A DNA stretch of 64,000 nt. Origin: an uncultured Myxococcales bacterium. Its GTDB lineage: Bacteria > Myxococcota_A > UBA9042. Positions 27,901 to 34,680 of the stretch are shown piece by piece. The stretch spans positions 62,001-126,000 of the forward strand of contig CAITYF010000161.1 of assembly GCA_903896545.1 (NCBI GenBank), given 5' to 3'. Positions within the stretch are counted from its first letter, which is position 1. Every line of letters starts with the position of its first letter. The position numbers and the translations under genes are program-made. A model generated the notes under the pieces. That model made no database searches, was not told the origin of the DNA, and saw only the letters and a list, made by a program, of their open reading frames with translations.

Positions 27901-29313
27901 GTGACGTGGGGCGCGGCGACTTGGGTGGATCCGACCAAGGGCAGCAGCGGTACGCGTCTGGTTGCGCGCAAGCTCTACCTGTCGGGTGCCTCACAGCTCG
28001 AATTCGACCTGTCGCTCGCGGGCGGCGCGGTGGATTGCTCCGCAGGTAAGGTCGAAGTCCTGATCAACGAGACGGCGGTGAAGTTCTTCTGCGCCGACGC
28101 GGCCACGGCTCACGTCACGATCCCGCTGACCGATTGGGGTAGCGCGCCGATCGACCTGGTCTTCCAGGCTTCGCACGGTGTGACGAAGGCGACCAAGACG
28201 TTCCTCGCGACGGTCGACAACGTGAAGGTGGTGGGCGTTTGCTCGACGACTTGTGTCGGTGTGGACTTTGAGCCGCGCGGTGCGGGCGGTGAGGTCGACA
28301 CGCCGTACGTCATGCCGCAGGCGTGGAAGGCCTCGACCACCGATGCGACGTACGTCAACTGGGCACCGGTAGCGACCGCGGGTCACACCGGTACGTCGGA
28401 GTTGGTCGCCAACTGGACGGGCAAGCCGGCGAGTGGTGCACAGGTCGCGAAGCTGACCATTCCGCAAGTGAGCGTGGTGGCTGGCAACGTCCTCTATCTC
28501 GCGGTGAAGACGTCCTTCTACGACCAAGGCTGCACGACCGACGACCTGTCGGTGCGCGTCAACACGTCGACGGGTACGGTCGTTGAGCTCTTGAAGGTCT
28601 GCGACAACACGCAGGGCTGGGCGGTCAAGTCCTTTGACCTCACGCCGTTCGTGAACTCGACCGTCGACATCGACATCGTCGCCACGACGGGCTCCAGCGC
28701 CAACGCCAAGGGCACCGTGGAAATCGACGACATAGCCATCGGTGGCGCCTGCAAGTACCTGTGCTTGAGCGACGACTTCGAGACGGGCGGCTTGTCCAAG
28801 TGGACGGTCGGCACGACGGACTCGGTCGCCAAGTTCAAGGCCTTCGCCGCGAGCACGACCTACGCGACTTCGGGCTCTACGTCCGCGTTCGCGCAGTTCG
28901 ACACCAACGCGACGGACTCGAAGATGGCGTACTTCGCTGGTGCCGCGGCCAAGGGCACAATCTTCCAGCTGCCGGTTCTCGGTGCCACGATGTCCGCTCA
29001 GGTCAACCTGTTCGCAGCGAACCCGCCGGCAACGTGCGCCACATCCTTGGCGAGCGCGATCTTCTGGTTCCGCGTGACGGGTCAGGCTGCCGGCGTTTCG
29101 CCGCCGCTGACGCTCGCTGCCTTGGTTGCTGACGTGCTGCAGCCGTTGAACCTCGGTGTGTGCGACACGACGACGGGCTTCTCCAAGCAGTCCTGGACCG
29201 TCTCGCCGACGGCGATCTACGACCTCGTTGCGCCGACGTTCTACCTGGTGAAACAGCCGGGTGCGACGGCTGGTAAGTTCTACATCGACGACGTTCAGGT
29301 CATTTGCCAGTAA
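21946..29313 (+). CDS. Giant Cys-rich lipoprotein with three jelly-roll-like C-terminal modules
   Basis: A 2455-aa predicted secreted lipoprotein. The signal ends at LALGAC (Cys43), then an Asp/Thr-rich tether to about residue 95. Residues about 95-1945 are a continuous array of Cys-rich repeats: mostly CTDC-type pairs (CxDGNxCTxxDxC...GC), three inserted CNG modules (near 23.8, 24.25 and 25.9 kb), and a different class of about 60 residues from about 26.2 to 27.5 kb with the core NGCTxGDxC. The last 510 residues are three beta-rich modules of about 160-185 aa, each opening with a Cys followed by an acidic-aromatic motif (DETFDAG, VDFEPRG, DDFETGG), like carbohydrate- or MAM-type jelly rolls. 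ATG 21946 has AGGGGGGA upstream; the frame extends to 21802 without a better start. Function is unknown; adhesion or matrix is likely. Confidence 0.82.
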   Translation: MRKSKLFSSACRLVCGEPSTPYTSSRLPVWVTLLALVLALGACGTAATGSDAETPIDDIDQGSDTSVTDDAPDAKTDQDTTNDTATDDKDVKTDADIKTDCAVAADCEKLGAPSACHVWQCVNNTCDDKNVPAAAGTACDNGQECDGADKCDGAGTCAAGTAPVYFKDQSGKDNPCQLCTCDKNPDGKCTVPSTATNATCDDGDNCTTNDVCIPGGTCKGSAKKCDTPSNICYNNICDPATGSCNKTPDLTQNGVACDDSDACKENATCLGGECNNGTIVVCNAGNPCLEPKCDAVKGCSTTPIALPTGATIACDDTNACTSNDACQKNGTCKGKSVLIDLQTLPCQNVLCDAATGKVTYAPAADGDSCTDGNPCTKGDACLNQQCNGSALICNDGLPCTDDACDPKKCTGTLCGQCVATPKSNGDACDDGNKCTSDDACSQGACTGLPTDCDDKNTCTNDSCTPISGCSHQPVLTASFCDDGDNCTIVDKCVGSSCKGTAKDCTDTDACTSDSCDPAAPSATNCTHAKFDGPCNDGDVCTSNDLCTGGKCSGTKADCNDGNPCTNDLCDSIKGCQHIPLPGGAKCDDGLGCTQNDYCDAGKCTQLPADNKCNTCNSNADCAKYNDQDFCNGTIKCIDSYKGKVCDTDPATVVKCDATKDNACTKNSCNPDNGVCSIVKFTAGTVCTGDKCLANSTCDGLGTCKGVALNCDDNNACTTDSCDPTVGCKHANVADATKCDDGSKCTPNDACVAGKCTGDQNTCGCTTDSQCAGFDDGNLCNGVLTCQKNFCQPDPTSAITCSKLANSCEDNVCAPLTGKCGAVAKSDNIACDDSNACTFSETCQSGICGSGSTVSCDDNNACTTDFCDTAFGCDHAPLATGGLCNDGNDCTEKDTCKTGSCLGSAVNCDDGNPCTADTCEKKGGCAHTLDDTLTCTDGDPCTTPDHCKDGVCLSTVLNCDDNNSCTIDACDGLGGCKNVVFGGKDCDDGNACTVQDVCVNDKCVGKAKSCDDSNPCTNDICQDGNCVFTTAAGQACTDSNECTGPDLCTGAGQCVGAVVDCSTGTVCKTNLTCSPVTGCVTVQNDNALCDDGDFCTSGNLPGTMGDKCSGGGCSGPTVSCDDKNICTNDECNAVKGCVITQNGCDDGNSCTVDTCHQVLGCQHETVDGGFCDDGDACTDKTTCNVGVCGGGSPTVCDDKNDCTADACDKATGCGHTALADASTCTDSNVCTQDGCVDGVCVGVTTDCDDGNPCTVDSCNSINGCIHVDATEGSSCEDGEACTTKTICQAGVCGGGDLKDCGAPCTADSECKWMDNNNNACDGTYRCEDSVALGHKICKPDTTIVACDSTGDGPCLKNTCDPANGKCGMTQSVNGEVCEDGKGCTVGDTCYNGTCKAGALNDCASAKDACNAAACIEDPNALKGFKCVAMPLDVTVACDNDNNGCTANDHCSAGKCVAGSTVDCTGVAATCQVGTCKSTSANSFTCQTAAAADNAACDDKQLCTTGDFCKAGKCQPGTGSYDCSSETGVCSLGVCDKTANSGFGACVPTPKNEGQPCDSDTNGCTQGDKCVQGSCVPGTAPDCTGSTTDCATGACKASGSSTFTCVGAPKVDKLPCEADQNGCTVGDACSAGKCTPGPAKDCSAQTSKDGCQIGTCQSLGNAANSCVVVPATVGTICNADDTGCTKGDMCNALGACQPGPAVDCNTLTNACATGACLSTSAQTFICSGNPKANGTACDADGDGCTQADSCQTGLCKAGTAVNCGTSTVQCQTKKCTTLAYDKYLCQDLAVADNTACDADADGCTKGDSCYGGTCAAGETQTCATYQTQCGVATCASTGASSFNCNVTAADSWPTLSPPVACVSTDNPTTCASNYKCVENDATTHSGVCTPVKQISCSDGSACTTGDYCSNGNCVGGISLTCDDFDPCTTDACDAKSGACAYTPIVGCGKCLDETFDAGKPITANMVVRSHNTAAANWAFNTSTGDYEVTWGAATWVDPTKGSSGTRLVARKLYLSGASQLEFDLSLAGGAVDCSAGKVEVLINETAVKFFCADAATAHVTIPLTDWGSAPIDLVFQASHGVTKATKTFLATVDNVKVVGVCSTTCVGVDFEPRGAGGEVDTPYVMPQAWKASTTDATYVNWAPVATAGHTGTSELVANWTGKPASGAQVAKLTIPQVSVVAGNVLYLAVKTSFYDQGCTTDDLSVRVNTSTGTVVELLKVCDNTQGWAVKSFDLTPFVNSTVDIDIVATTGSSANAKGTVEIDDIAIGGACKYLCLSDDFETGGLSKWTVGTTDSVAKFKAFAASTTYATSGSTSAFAQFDTNATDSKMAYFAGAAAKGTIFQLPVLGATMSAQVNLFAANPPATCATSLASAIFWFRVTGQAAGVSPPLTLAALVADVLQPLNLGVCDTTTGFSKQSWTVSPTAIYDLVAPTFYLVKQPGATAGKFYIDDVQVICQ
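22225..27779 (+). repeat. Long array of Cys-rich coding repeats (5.5 kb)
   Basis: Imperfect in-frame repeats of about 72-75 bp, often paired into units near 147 bp, change to about 180-bp units after about 26.2 kb. The DNA copies differ enough at third positions to suggest an old array rather than a recent expansion. Confidence 0.7.
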
Positions 29314-29342
29314 CGGCACCCTGACCTTTCGGAGTCTCCGCG

Positions 29343-29381
29343 AACGCGGCGTCGGGCAACCGGCGCCGCGTTTGCGCTTTT
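29343..29381 (+). terminator. Intrinsic terminator after the 2455-aa gene
   Basis: AACGCGGCG (29343-29351) pairs perfectly with CGCCGCGTT (29364-29372) over a 12-nt loop and runs into TTTGCGCTTTT. It lies 30 bp after the stop codon. The rest of the 301-bp gap to the next gene contains only the promoter at 29567. Confidence 0.65.
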
Positions 29382-29566
29382 GCCGGCGCTCGCGCCCTCC
29401 CCTGCCGTTGATTCCCCACGTCCGCGGATGCGGGTTCTCTGCGCGGTCGATTCTGGCATCAGGTCGAGGCGCAAGCTGGAAATCGCGCGTCGCCGCACGG
29501 GGGTAGCGTCAAGCGCGGCTTTCGCGCCACAATGCAAAAATGCGCGAGAAGCGACGGACCCAGGAT

Positions 29567-29595
29567 TTGACGTGCCCTCGACTTCCGGGTCAAAT
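29567..29595 (+). promoter_or_regulatory. Candidate promoter for the 419-aa PEGA protein
   Basis: TTGACG (29567-29572), a 17-bp spacer and TCAAAT (29590-29595). The start would be near 29602, leaving a short leader with GGGAG before ATG 29615. Confidence 0.5.
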
Positions 29596-29614
29596 GCCGC
29601 ACGGGAGACTCGCC

Positions 29615-30874
29615 ATGCGCGCCACTTGGCACCGTCCGATCGCGTTCGCTCTGCTCATGCCGCTTTTGGCGGTGTCTGCGCCCGCGTACGCTGCACCGCC
29701 GACCGCTTCGGCTCAGGACGTACCGCTCACGACGCTTTTTGATCTGAGTCCCGACGAACCTGCGCTCCGCGAAATCGCTTTTGACGTCGCCCGTTCGCTG
29801 CGACGATCCAAGCAAGTGCGCTACCGGGATTTGGACGAAGAGCTCAATCGCGGGGCCGAAGACAACGCGGTCGCCAGCGTGCGCAGCGGCGATGGCTTGG
29901 TGAAGTCGGGCAAGGCAAAGCTGTCAGCTGCCAAGTACGCCGCGGCTGCGGAAGATTTTGACGCAGCGGTGGAGAGTTATCTCGAGGCGTACGCGATTCT
30001 GCCCGACCTTTCCGTGCTCCCGCGGGCGATGGCACTGCTCGGTGTGGCGCAGTTGCTGGGCGGCGACGAGACCAAGTCGGCGCAGAACTTTGCCCGCAGC
30101 GTTCAAGCGGACCTGAAGTACGAGCAGGACTTCACTGAATTCCCTGCCAAGGTGCAGAGCGCCTACGACGAGGCGCGCAAGGGCGTTCTGGCACGTCCGC
30201 GGATCCAGTACGAAGTGCGGACGACGCCGCCGAACGCGCGTGTGTACCTGAACGGTGTCTTTCAGGGTTTGTCACCCGTGTGGGTCAAGACAGCGGCGGG
30301 CGAGCAGTTCATCGCGCTTTCCAAGCATGGCAGCGCGCGGCGCGCGAAGTTTCTGCAGCAGACCAAGCCGGACTCACCTGCGGTCGTGGAGGAGATGCCT
30401 GCGGCCAAGCGCAAGGCGGCCTACGATTCGCTTTGCGACCGCTTGGGTGAGATTTTCGAGGGCGCCGTTGAACCGAACGACTTGACCGAAGCACAGGGTC
30501 TGGGCGGCGCGACCTACGCGGTGGCGGTGCGGGCGACGGGAACGCGCGACAAGATGAAGGTCGACCTCGCGCTGGCGAATCTGGCGGGACGGCAAGTGGT
30601 CAACCGCATTAGCCGAGAGATCGGTTGGCAAAAACGCGACAAAGAGCTAATTGACCGGTTGGTGGACGAGCTGTTTCGCATCCCGGATCTGCCGACTGCC
30701 GCGCCGCCCGTCGCGATTCAGGGCACGCCGGTCTACAAGACTTGGTGGTTTTGGACCGTGATCGGCGTTACCGCAGTGGGTTCCGCAGTGGCGGTACTGC
30801 TCGCGACGCGCAAGGCGCAGTCCGCGGCACCCAAATATGGCTCTGGCGAAGGCGGCTTGGTGATTCGGTTCTGA
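29615..30874 (+). CDS. Exported PEGA-domain protein with C-terminal membrane helix
   Basis: A 419-aa envelope protein. Residues 1-26 are a signal peptide (FALLMPLLAVSAPAYA). A helical TPR-like region (about 95-170, KLSAAKYAAAAEDFDAAVESY) is followed by a PEGA domain at about 197-246 (TTPPNARVYLNGVFQGLSPV), then an alpha/beta region, and one transmembrane helix near 376-399 (WWFWTVIGVTAVGSAVAVLL) close to the C-terminus. The layout resembles the 654-aa protein at 48294. PEGA domains are thought to bind surface layers or polysaccharide. ATG 29615 follows GGGAG and gives the signal sequence; the frame extends to 29540 with no better start. The function is not known. Confidence 0.75.
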   Translation: MRATWHRPIAFALLMPLLAVSAPAYAAPPTASAQDVPLTTLFDLSPDEPALREIAFDVARSLRRSKQVRYRDLDEELNRGAEDNAVASVRSGDGLVKSGKAKLSAAKYAAAAEDFDAAVESYLEAYAILPDLSVLPRAMALLGVAQLLGGDETKSAQNFARSVQADLKYEQDFTEFPAKVQSAYDEARKGVLARPRIQYEVRTTPPNARVYLNGVFQGLSPVWVKTAAGEQFIALSKHGSARRAKFLQQTKPDSPAVVEEMPAAKRKAAYDSLCDRLGEIFEGAVEPNDLTEAQGLGGATYAVAVRATGTRDKMKVDLALANLAGRQVVNRISREIGWQKRDKELIDRLVDELFRIPDLPTAAPPVAIQGTPVYKTWWFWTVIGVTAVGSAVAVLLATRKAQSAAPKYGSGEGGLVIRF

Positions 30875-31035
30875 TGGCTCGTGGCGCGACTCAGCCCTGA
30901 CCTGGAACACCGATCCACCAACTCCGGGTCGGTCGGCCGCAGATGCGCGGAGCAGGGCTTCGTTGCCAGGTCCTGGGAGGCCACCAGCCGCGCGGCGACC
31001 GGGCGCCTTGCCCTGCTTGCGCCTCTTTGCCAGCC

Positions 31036-31890
31036 TCAGCCTCCGTTAGTGGCTCGGCGTTCTAGCCCCAGCAGCTTGGCGCCGTGAATCTGCAGCACCT
31101 CTTGTTTCAGCGTGATGAGTTCGCGGGCGCGCGCGATCCACCGCGGCAGTTCAACGCTCGTCTTCAACAGGGTGCGTGCCCGTGGCAGCTGCTCGCGCCC
31201 GAAGTCGACCGCGGACTTCAGGCGGCCGTACTCCGGATCCTTCGCGATCGCGGGGTCGCTGGGCTTCCAGCCCGCTGCCGTCAGGCGTTCATCGAGAGAC
31301 CGCCAGCGCAGGTCGAGGTCCGGCGTCGCCAGGCTCTGCTCAAACCACGCGTCGGCCTTCAGTGTCACGATGCTGCCGGCGACGGCCGCGCTGCGCACCG
31401 CGATCAACCGTCGACACACGGAGATGTCGTCGACAAGCGCCGCGATGGAAGGCAGCGGACCGCTCACGACCACCTCCAGCTGAATCTTGGCCAGCAGATC
31501 CTTGGCGTTCACCTGCCAGCGCTCGCCGGGCTTCAGGCGGTGATCGACCGGCGCAATCGCCTCCGGTACCACGGATTTCACGGAGCTGATCTGAAGCGCG
31601 CGCTTGGCCGCCGACTCACGAAAACACGCTTCAGCATCGTCCGGCGTCGGCAACCCCGGCAGTCCGCGCGCCAGACCGCTTTTGACCAGCGTTGCATTCA
31701 CCGCGCCCATCGCCGTGCGTGTGGCGCGCTCGGAATTCAGCACTTCCAGCATCGCACCGACTTCCTTCTCCGCCGCGCGCGCCAGCTCAGCAATCGGGAT
31801 TGGCTGCTCCGCCGCGTCCGAATTCTCGCGGGGTGCACACGCCGTCGTCAGCAGCGCCGCCAGCGCAGTCAGTTTTGTCACAAGCCGCAT
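31036..31890 (-). CDS. Small lipoprotein, possibly PilO/GspM-like fold
   Basis: A 284-aa predicted lipoprotein: signal ending in LLTTAC (Cys18), then a helical region (AELARAAEKEVGAMLEVLNSE) and a mixed segment (LEVVVSGPLPSIAALVDDIS) followed by beta strands. The segment order, a helix and then a small ferredoxin-like half with a central glycine-proline turn, is reminiscent of the periplasmic domain of PilO/GspM pilus-assembly proteins, but this is only a visual resemblance. ATG 31890 begins the hydrophobic signal; a GTG at codon 4 is an alternative. The gene is divergent from the YbjN-pspA unit and convergent with the PEGA gene; no terminator was evident in the 161-bp gap. Confidence 0.65.
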   Translation of the reverse strand: MRLVTKLTALAALLTTACAPRENSDAAEQPIPIAELARAAEKEVGAMLEVLNSERATRTAMGAVNATLVKSGLARGLPGLPTPDDAEACFRESAAKRALQISSVKSVVPEAIAPVDHRLKPGERWQVNAKDLLAKIQLEVVVSGPLPSIAALVDDISVCRRLIAVRSAAVAGSIVTLKADAWFEQSLATPDLDLRWRSLDERLTAAGWKPSDPAIAKDPEYGRLKSAVDFGREQLPRARTLLKTSVELPRWIARARELITLKQEVLQIHGAKLLGLERRATNGG

Positions 31891-31962
31891 GGTATACCCG
31901 CCGGGCAGACGTCGCCGCCTGCCTCGTCATTGTGCCATACGCGCGTGCCGCAGCAACCGCCG

Positions 31963-31991
31963 TTGACCGAGCCGAGCCCGCAGCCTACACT
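31963..31991 (+). promoter_or_regulatory. Candidate promoter for the YbjN-pspA unit
   Basis: TTGACC (31963-31968), a 17-bp spacer and TACACT (31986-31991). The start near 31998 leaves about 20 nt with GAGG before ATG 32017. I found no clear promoter for the divergent lipoprotein in the same 126-bp gap. Confidence 0.55.
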
Positions 31992-32016
31992 GCCGCTGTC
32001 TTCTGCCGAGGTACAC

Positions 32017-32439
32017 ATGGCCGCCGATTCTTCTGCGAGTTCCAGTCACACTGCTGAAAAGCTGGAGAGCTACCTTCTGAACGCCGGGATTGCCCACGAG
32101 CACGTCGGTGAAGGCACGTGGATCCTGCGCGACTCCAATTGGGTCGGCGCGCAGATCGTTGTGCAAAACACGGAGCCGCTGGTGATCTTCCGCGTGAAGC
32201 TGCTCGACCTGCCGACCGATCTCTCCGACGCCAAGGCCGCCAAGCTGTTCCGCCACCTTCTGGTGCTGAACGGCGCGGAAATGCTGCAGGGTGCGTACGC
32301 GCTCGAAGGCAATGCGCTGGTCGCCGTTGAGGTTATGCAGTCGGAAAATCTCGACCAAAACGAATTTCTCGCGGCGATCGACTCGCTGTCGCTGGCCATC
32401 TTGGAGCACCGTCAGGGTGTTCTGGACCAGTTGGCCTAA
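32017..32439 (+). CDS. YbjN / type III chaperone-like (CesT-fold) small protein
   Basis: A 140-aa cytosolic protein. The body (SYLLNAGIAHEHVGEGTWIL, then VVQNTEPLVIFRVKLLDL, then DSLSLAILEHRQGVL) has the alpha-beta-alpha pattern of the YbjN/CesT family, small dimers that bind partner proteins. In other bacteria such proteins act as chaperones or regulators. ATG 32017 has GAGG 6 nt upstream; the frame is open far upstream (to 31084) but that overlaps the divergent lipoprotein and is not coding-like. pspA follows after 30 bp, so a role in PspA-linked envelope stress is possible. Confidence 0.75.
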   Translation: MAADSSASSSHTAEKLESYLLNAGIAHEHVGEGTWILRDSNWVGAQIVVQNTEPLVIFRVKLLDLPTDLSDAKAAKLFRHLLVLNGAEMLQGAYALEGNALVAVEVMQSENLDQNEFLAAIDSLSLAILEHRQGVLDQLA

Positions 32440-32469
32440 CTCCAAGACACTTCAGAAACGAGGCATATC

Positions 32470-33234
32470 ATGGGCTTGTTTGATCGCATTGGTCTCTTGA
32501 TTCGCTCCAACGCCAACGCGGCTGTGTCCAAGGCGGAGGATCCGGAGAAGATTCTGGAGCAGCTCCTGATCGACATGCGCGATCAGTTCATCAAGGCCAA
32601 AGAGCAGGTTGCCGTCGCAATTGCCGATGAAAAACGTCTGCAGGCCAAGCTGATCCAGTCGCAGCAGAACGCCGTCGAGTGGGAACGCAAGGCGATGCTT
32701 GCGGTCAAGGCGGGTGAAGACGGTCTGGCGCAGGAAGCGCTGGCGCGTCAGCAGACGGAAGCCGCGCAGTCGACCGAGTGGCAAAAGCAGTGGGAAGCGC
32801 AGAAGACGGCGACGGAGTCGCTGCGGGCGTCGCTTGTGCAGCTGAACAACAAGATCGACGAAGCCAAGCGCAAGAAGGACCTGCTGATCGCGCGTGCCAA
32901 GCGGGCGGACGCGCAGAAGACGATCCAGAATACGATGGCGGGGCTCAACGACAACTCGGCGTTCGACACGTTTGGTCGCATGGCGGAGAAAGTCGATCAG
33001 TTGGAGGCGGAAGCGTCGGCGTCGGCGGAGATCGCCGCGGACGTGAGCGGCGCGACGTTGGACGACAAGTTCAAGAAGCTGGAAAACACCCAGGGTCCGA
33101 GCGACGCACTGCTGGCGTTGAAGGCCAAGATGGGGATGCTACCGGCGGCGGCGCCCAAGGCGCTCGCGGTGGAAGATGTGGCGATCGAGGACATCCCGGT
33201 TCCGGACATCGGCGTCCCGGTGAAGAAGGTCTAG
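32470..33234 (+). CDS. pspA: PspA/IM30 (Vipp1) family phage-shock protein
   Basis: A 254-aa peripheral membrane protein. The family motif is present at the N-terminus (MGLFDRIGLLIRSN, the amphipathic helix), followed by a long helical hairpin (EDPEKILEQLLIDMRDQ, then coiled-coil to about residue 190). The C-terminal third (about 190-254) is a low-complexity Ala/Val/Pro tail. PspA/IM30 proteins are ESCRT-III-like; they coat damaged inner membrane and keep the proton gradient. ATG 32470 follows GAGG after CATATC. The stop is TAG 33232-33234, and the same reading frame continues open into the next gene. No pspBC is present; regulation seems independent of PspF. Confidence 0.9.
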   Translation: MGLFDRIGLLIRSNANAAVSKAEDPEKILEQLLIDMRDQFIKAKEQVAVAIADEKRLQAKLIQSQQNAVEWERKAMLAVKAGEDGLAQEALARQQTEAAQSTEWQKQWEAQKTATESLRASLVQLNNKIDEAKRKKDLLIARAKRADAQKTIQNTMAGLNDNSAFDTFGRMAEKVDQLEAEASASAEIAADVSGATLDDKFKKLENTQGPSDALLALKAKMGMLPAAAPKALAVEDVAIEDIPVPDIGVPVKKV

Positions 33235-33237
33235 ATC

Positions 33238-34632
33238 CTGCGGTACACGCTGCGTGCTGGTCTGCGCCTGGACGGCGACCGGCTGATCGATCCGGCGCTG
33301 GCGCGGGCGATTCGCCTGGGCGAGCAGGATCGGAAGCTGGTGCGCGCGCTGCAGAAGCCACGCACGATACGCCAATTACAAGATACTTGCGGTGAAGACG
33401 CGGTGCGGCGGTTGACCGCGCTGGCGCGCTTGTACGTGCTTGCGGGGCCGCGCAGTGACGCGCGTCTGGCGCTGCACGTGGAGCGGATGCCGACGCCGCC
33501 GAGCCCGGATCTGCTGTGGCCACAGGGTCGGCAGCCGCCGCAACATGGGTGCGTGGGCACAGGAACGTGCTGCAGCGCGTCGTTTCTGGGGCCGGTCTAC
33601 GACGCCGACGCGCAGCGCGTGAACGCGCTCGGTTTTGGTCGGACACGGCGCTTTGCGCCCGGCAGTGCGCCGTTTGAGTCCGTGGCTTTTCGCGGGCAAG
33701 CAGTTCGCGGCATGGCGCGCGATTTGAGTGGGCGCTGCGTGGCGCAAGCGGATGACGGTCTATGCGAGATTCACGCCGCACACGGCTTGCAGGCCAAGCC
33801 AGTCACGTGCCGACAGTTTCCGCTGCGCTTCCACAGGTCGCCCGAGGGCGTACATGTCTCCCTGCTATTGGCGTGCGACGGCTACGACCGCGCGCGGCCG
33901 GCGGCTTCGCCTTGGTCGCAGCGTGAAGCGGAGGTTCGTCAGCTGCTGACGGAGGGCGCGGCGGCGGTGCCCGTGCACCTGCCGGTGACGCTGAGCGCGG
34001 GTCTACCCATCGCGTGGTCGGACTGGCAGGCGCTGCGGGCGCAGTTCTTCGCCGCGGAACCGGACGTTCCGGATCCGCGCGTGTGGCTCGATCGCGTAGT
34101 GGCGTTGGCGGATGCGGCAGTGGCGCAGCGCCAAGCTGTGCTGGCGGAAGGATCCGAGATCGTTTGGACGACCGATCTGCAGTGGTTGCGGCAAGGACTG
34201 CAGGTGCCAGCGGACTTGTGGCCAGAACCGACGCTGTCCCGCGCGTTGGCGGAGCTGCGCGCCGTGGCGCAGGGCATCACCGATCCCCAGCGTGTGCGCG
34301 ACCGCGCGCGGCTGCACCTGTTGGCGGATGGTTTGGCGGCGCTGGGCACGGAACTGCCGCTGACGCCTGACGCGCGGCAACACCTGAACGACATCGTCGC
34401 GAACGACCTGCCGGTCCACGTCGTGCTGGGTGAACTGGACGCGGGTTTGGCCAACTTGACGCGGCGGCTGCTTCTGGCCCAAGGCGTGGCGACGGCGCTT
34501 GCGCTGCTAGCCGGCGAAGCGCAAATCGCCGCGCGCCACACAACGCAAGCGCTCCACGTGGTTTACCGCAGCGAGCCGGAGCTGACGTGGCTGGGGCAGC
34601 TTCAAGTTGCACACGCGCCACTGGTGCCGTAG
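33238..34632 (+). CDS. YkgJ-type Cys-cluster protein, probable non-canonical CTG start
   Basis: A protein of up to 464 aa with a YkgJ-family Cys cluster, a putative zinc or iron-sulfur site: Cys105, 111 and 112 (CVGTGTCC), two Cys in GRCVAQADDGLC, and Cys191 in VTCRQFP, with the typical Lys-Pro before it. The N-terminal 90 residues look like a helical/winged-helix segment. There is no ATG, GTG or TTG in frame before GTG 33340, but coding-like sequence (LRYTLRAGLRLDGDRLIDPA) starts right after the pspA TAG. AAGAAGG (33223-33229) sits 8 nt before CTG 33238, so I place the start there; GTG 33340 is the conventional choice. Function of the family is uncertain. Confidence 0.65.
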   Translation: MRYTLRAGLRLDGDRLIDPALARAIRLGEQDRKLVRALQKPRTIRQLQDTCGEDAVRRLTALARLYVLAGPRSDARLALHVERMPTPPSPDLLWPQGRQPPQHGCVGTGTCCSASFLGPVYDADAQRVNALGFGRTRRFAPGSAPFESVAFRGQAVRGMARDLSGRCVAQADDGLCEIHAAHGLQAKPVTCRQFPLRFHRSPEGVHVSLLLACDGYDRARPAASPWSQREAEVRQLLTEGAAAVPVHLPVTLSAGLPIAWSDWQALRAQFFAAEPDVPDPRVWLDRVVALADAAVAQRQAVLAEGSEIVWTTDLQWLRQGLQVPADLWPEPTLSRALAELRAVAQGITDPQRVRDRARLHLLADGLAALGTELPLTPDARQHLNDIVANDLPVHVVLGELDAGLANLTRRLLLAQGVATALALLAGEAQIAARHTTQALHVVYRSEPELTWLGQLQVAHAPLVP

Positions 34633-34635
34633 TCT
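34607..34635 (+). promoter_or_regulatory. Candidate promoter for the lamin-tail lipoprotein
   Basis: TTGCAC (34607-34612), a 17-bp spacer and TAGTCT (34630-34635); the -10 overlaps the stop codon of the upstream gene. The start would be near 34642, about 40 nt before ATG 34681. Confidence 0.45.
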
Positions 34636-34680
34636 CAAGCGTTCGTGTGTGTTGCTTGTGACTTGGAGTGGAATCGCCCC

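Noticed and set aside
31084-32016. Upstream in-frame extension of the YbjN-like gene
   Set aside because: It overlaps the divergent lipoprotein and its promoter, is Arg/Gln-rich, and a good ATG with ribosome-binding site exists at 32017.
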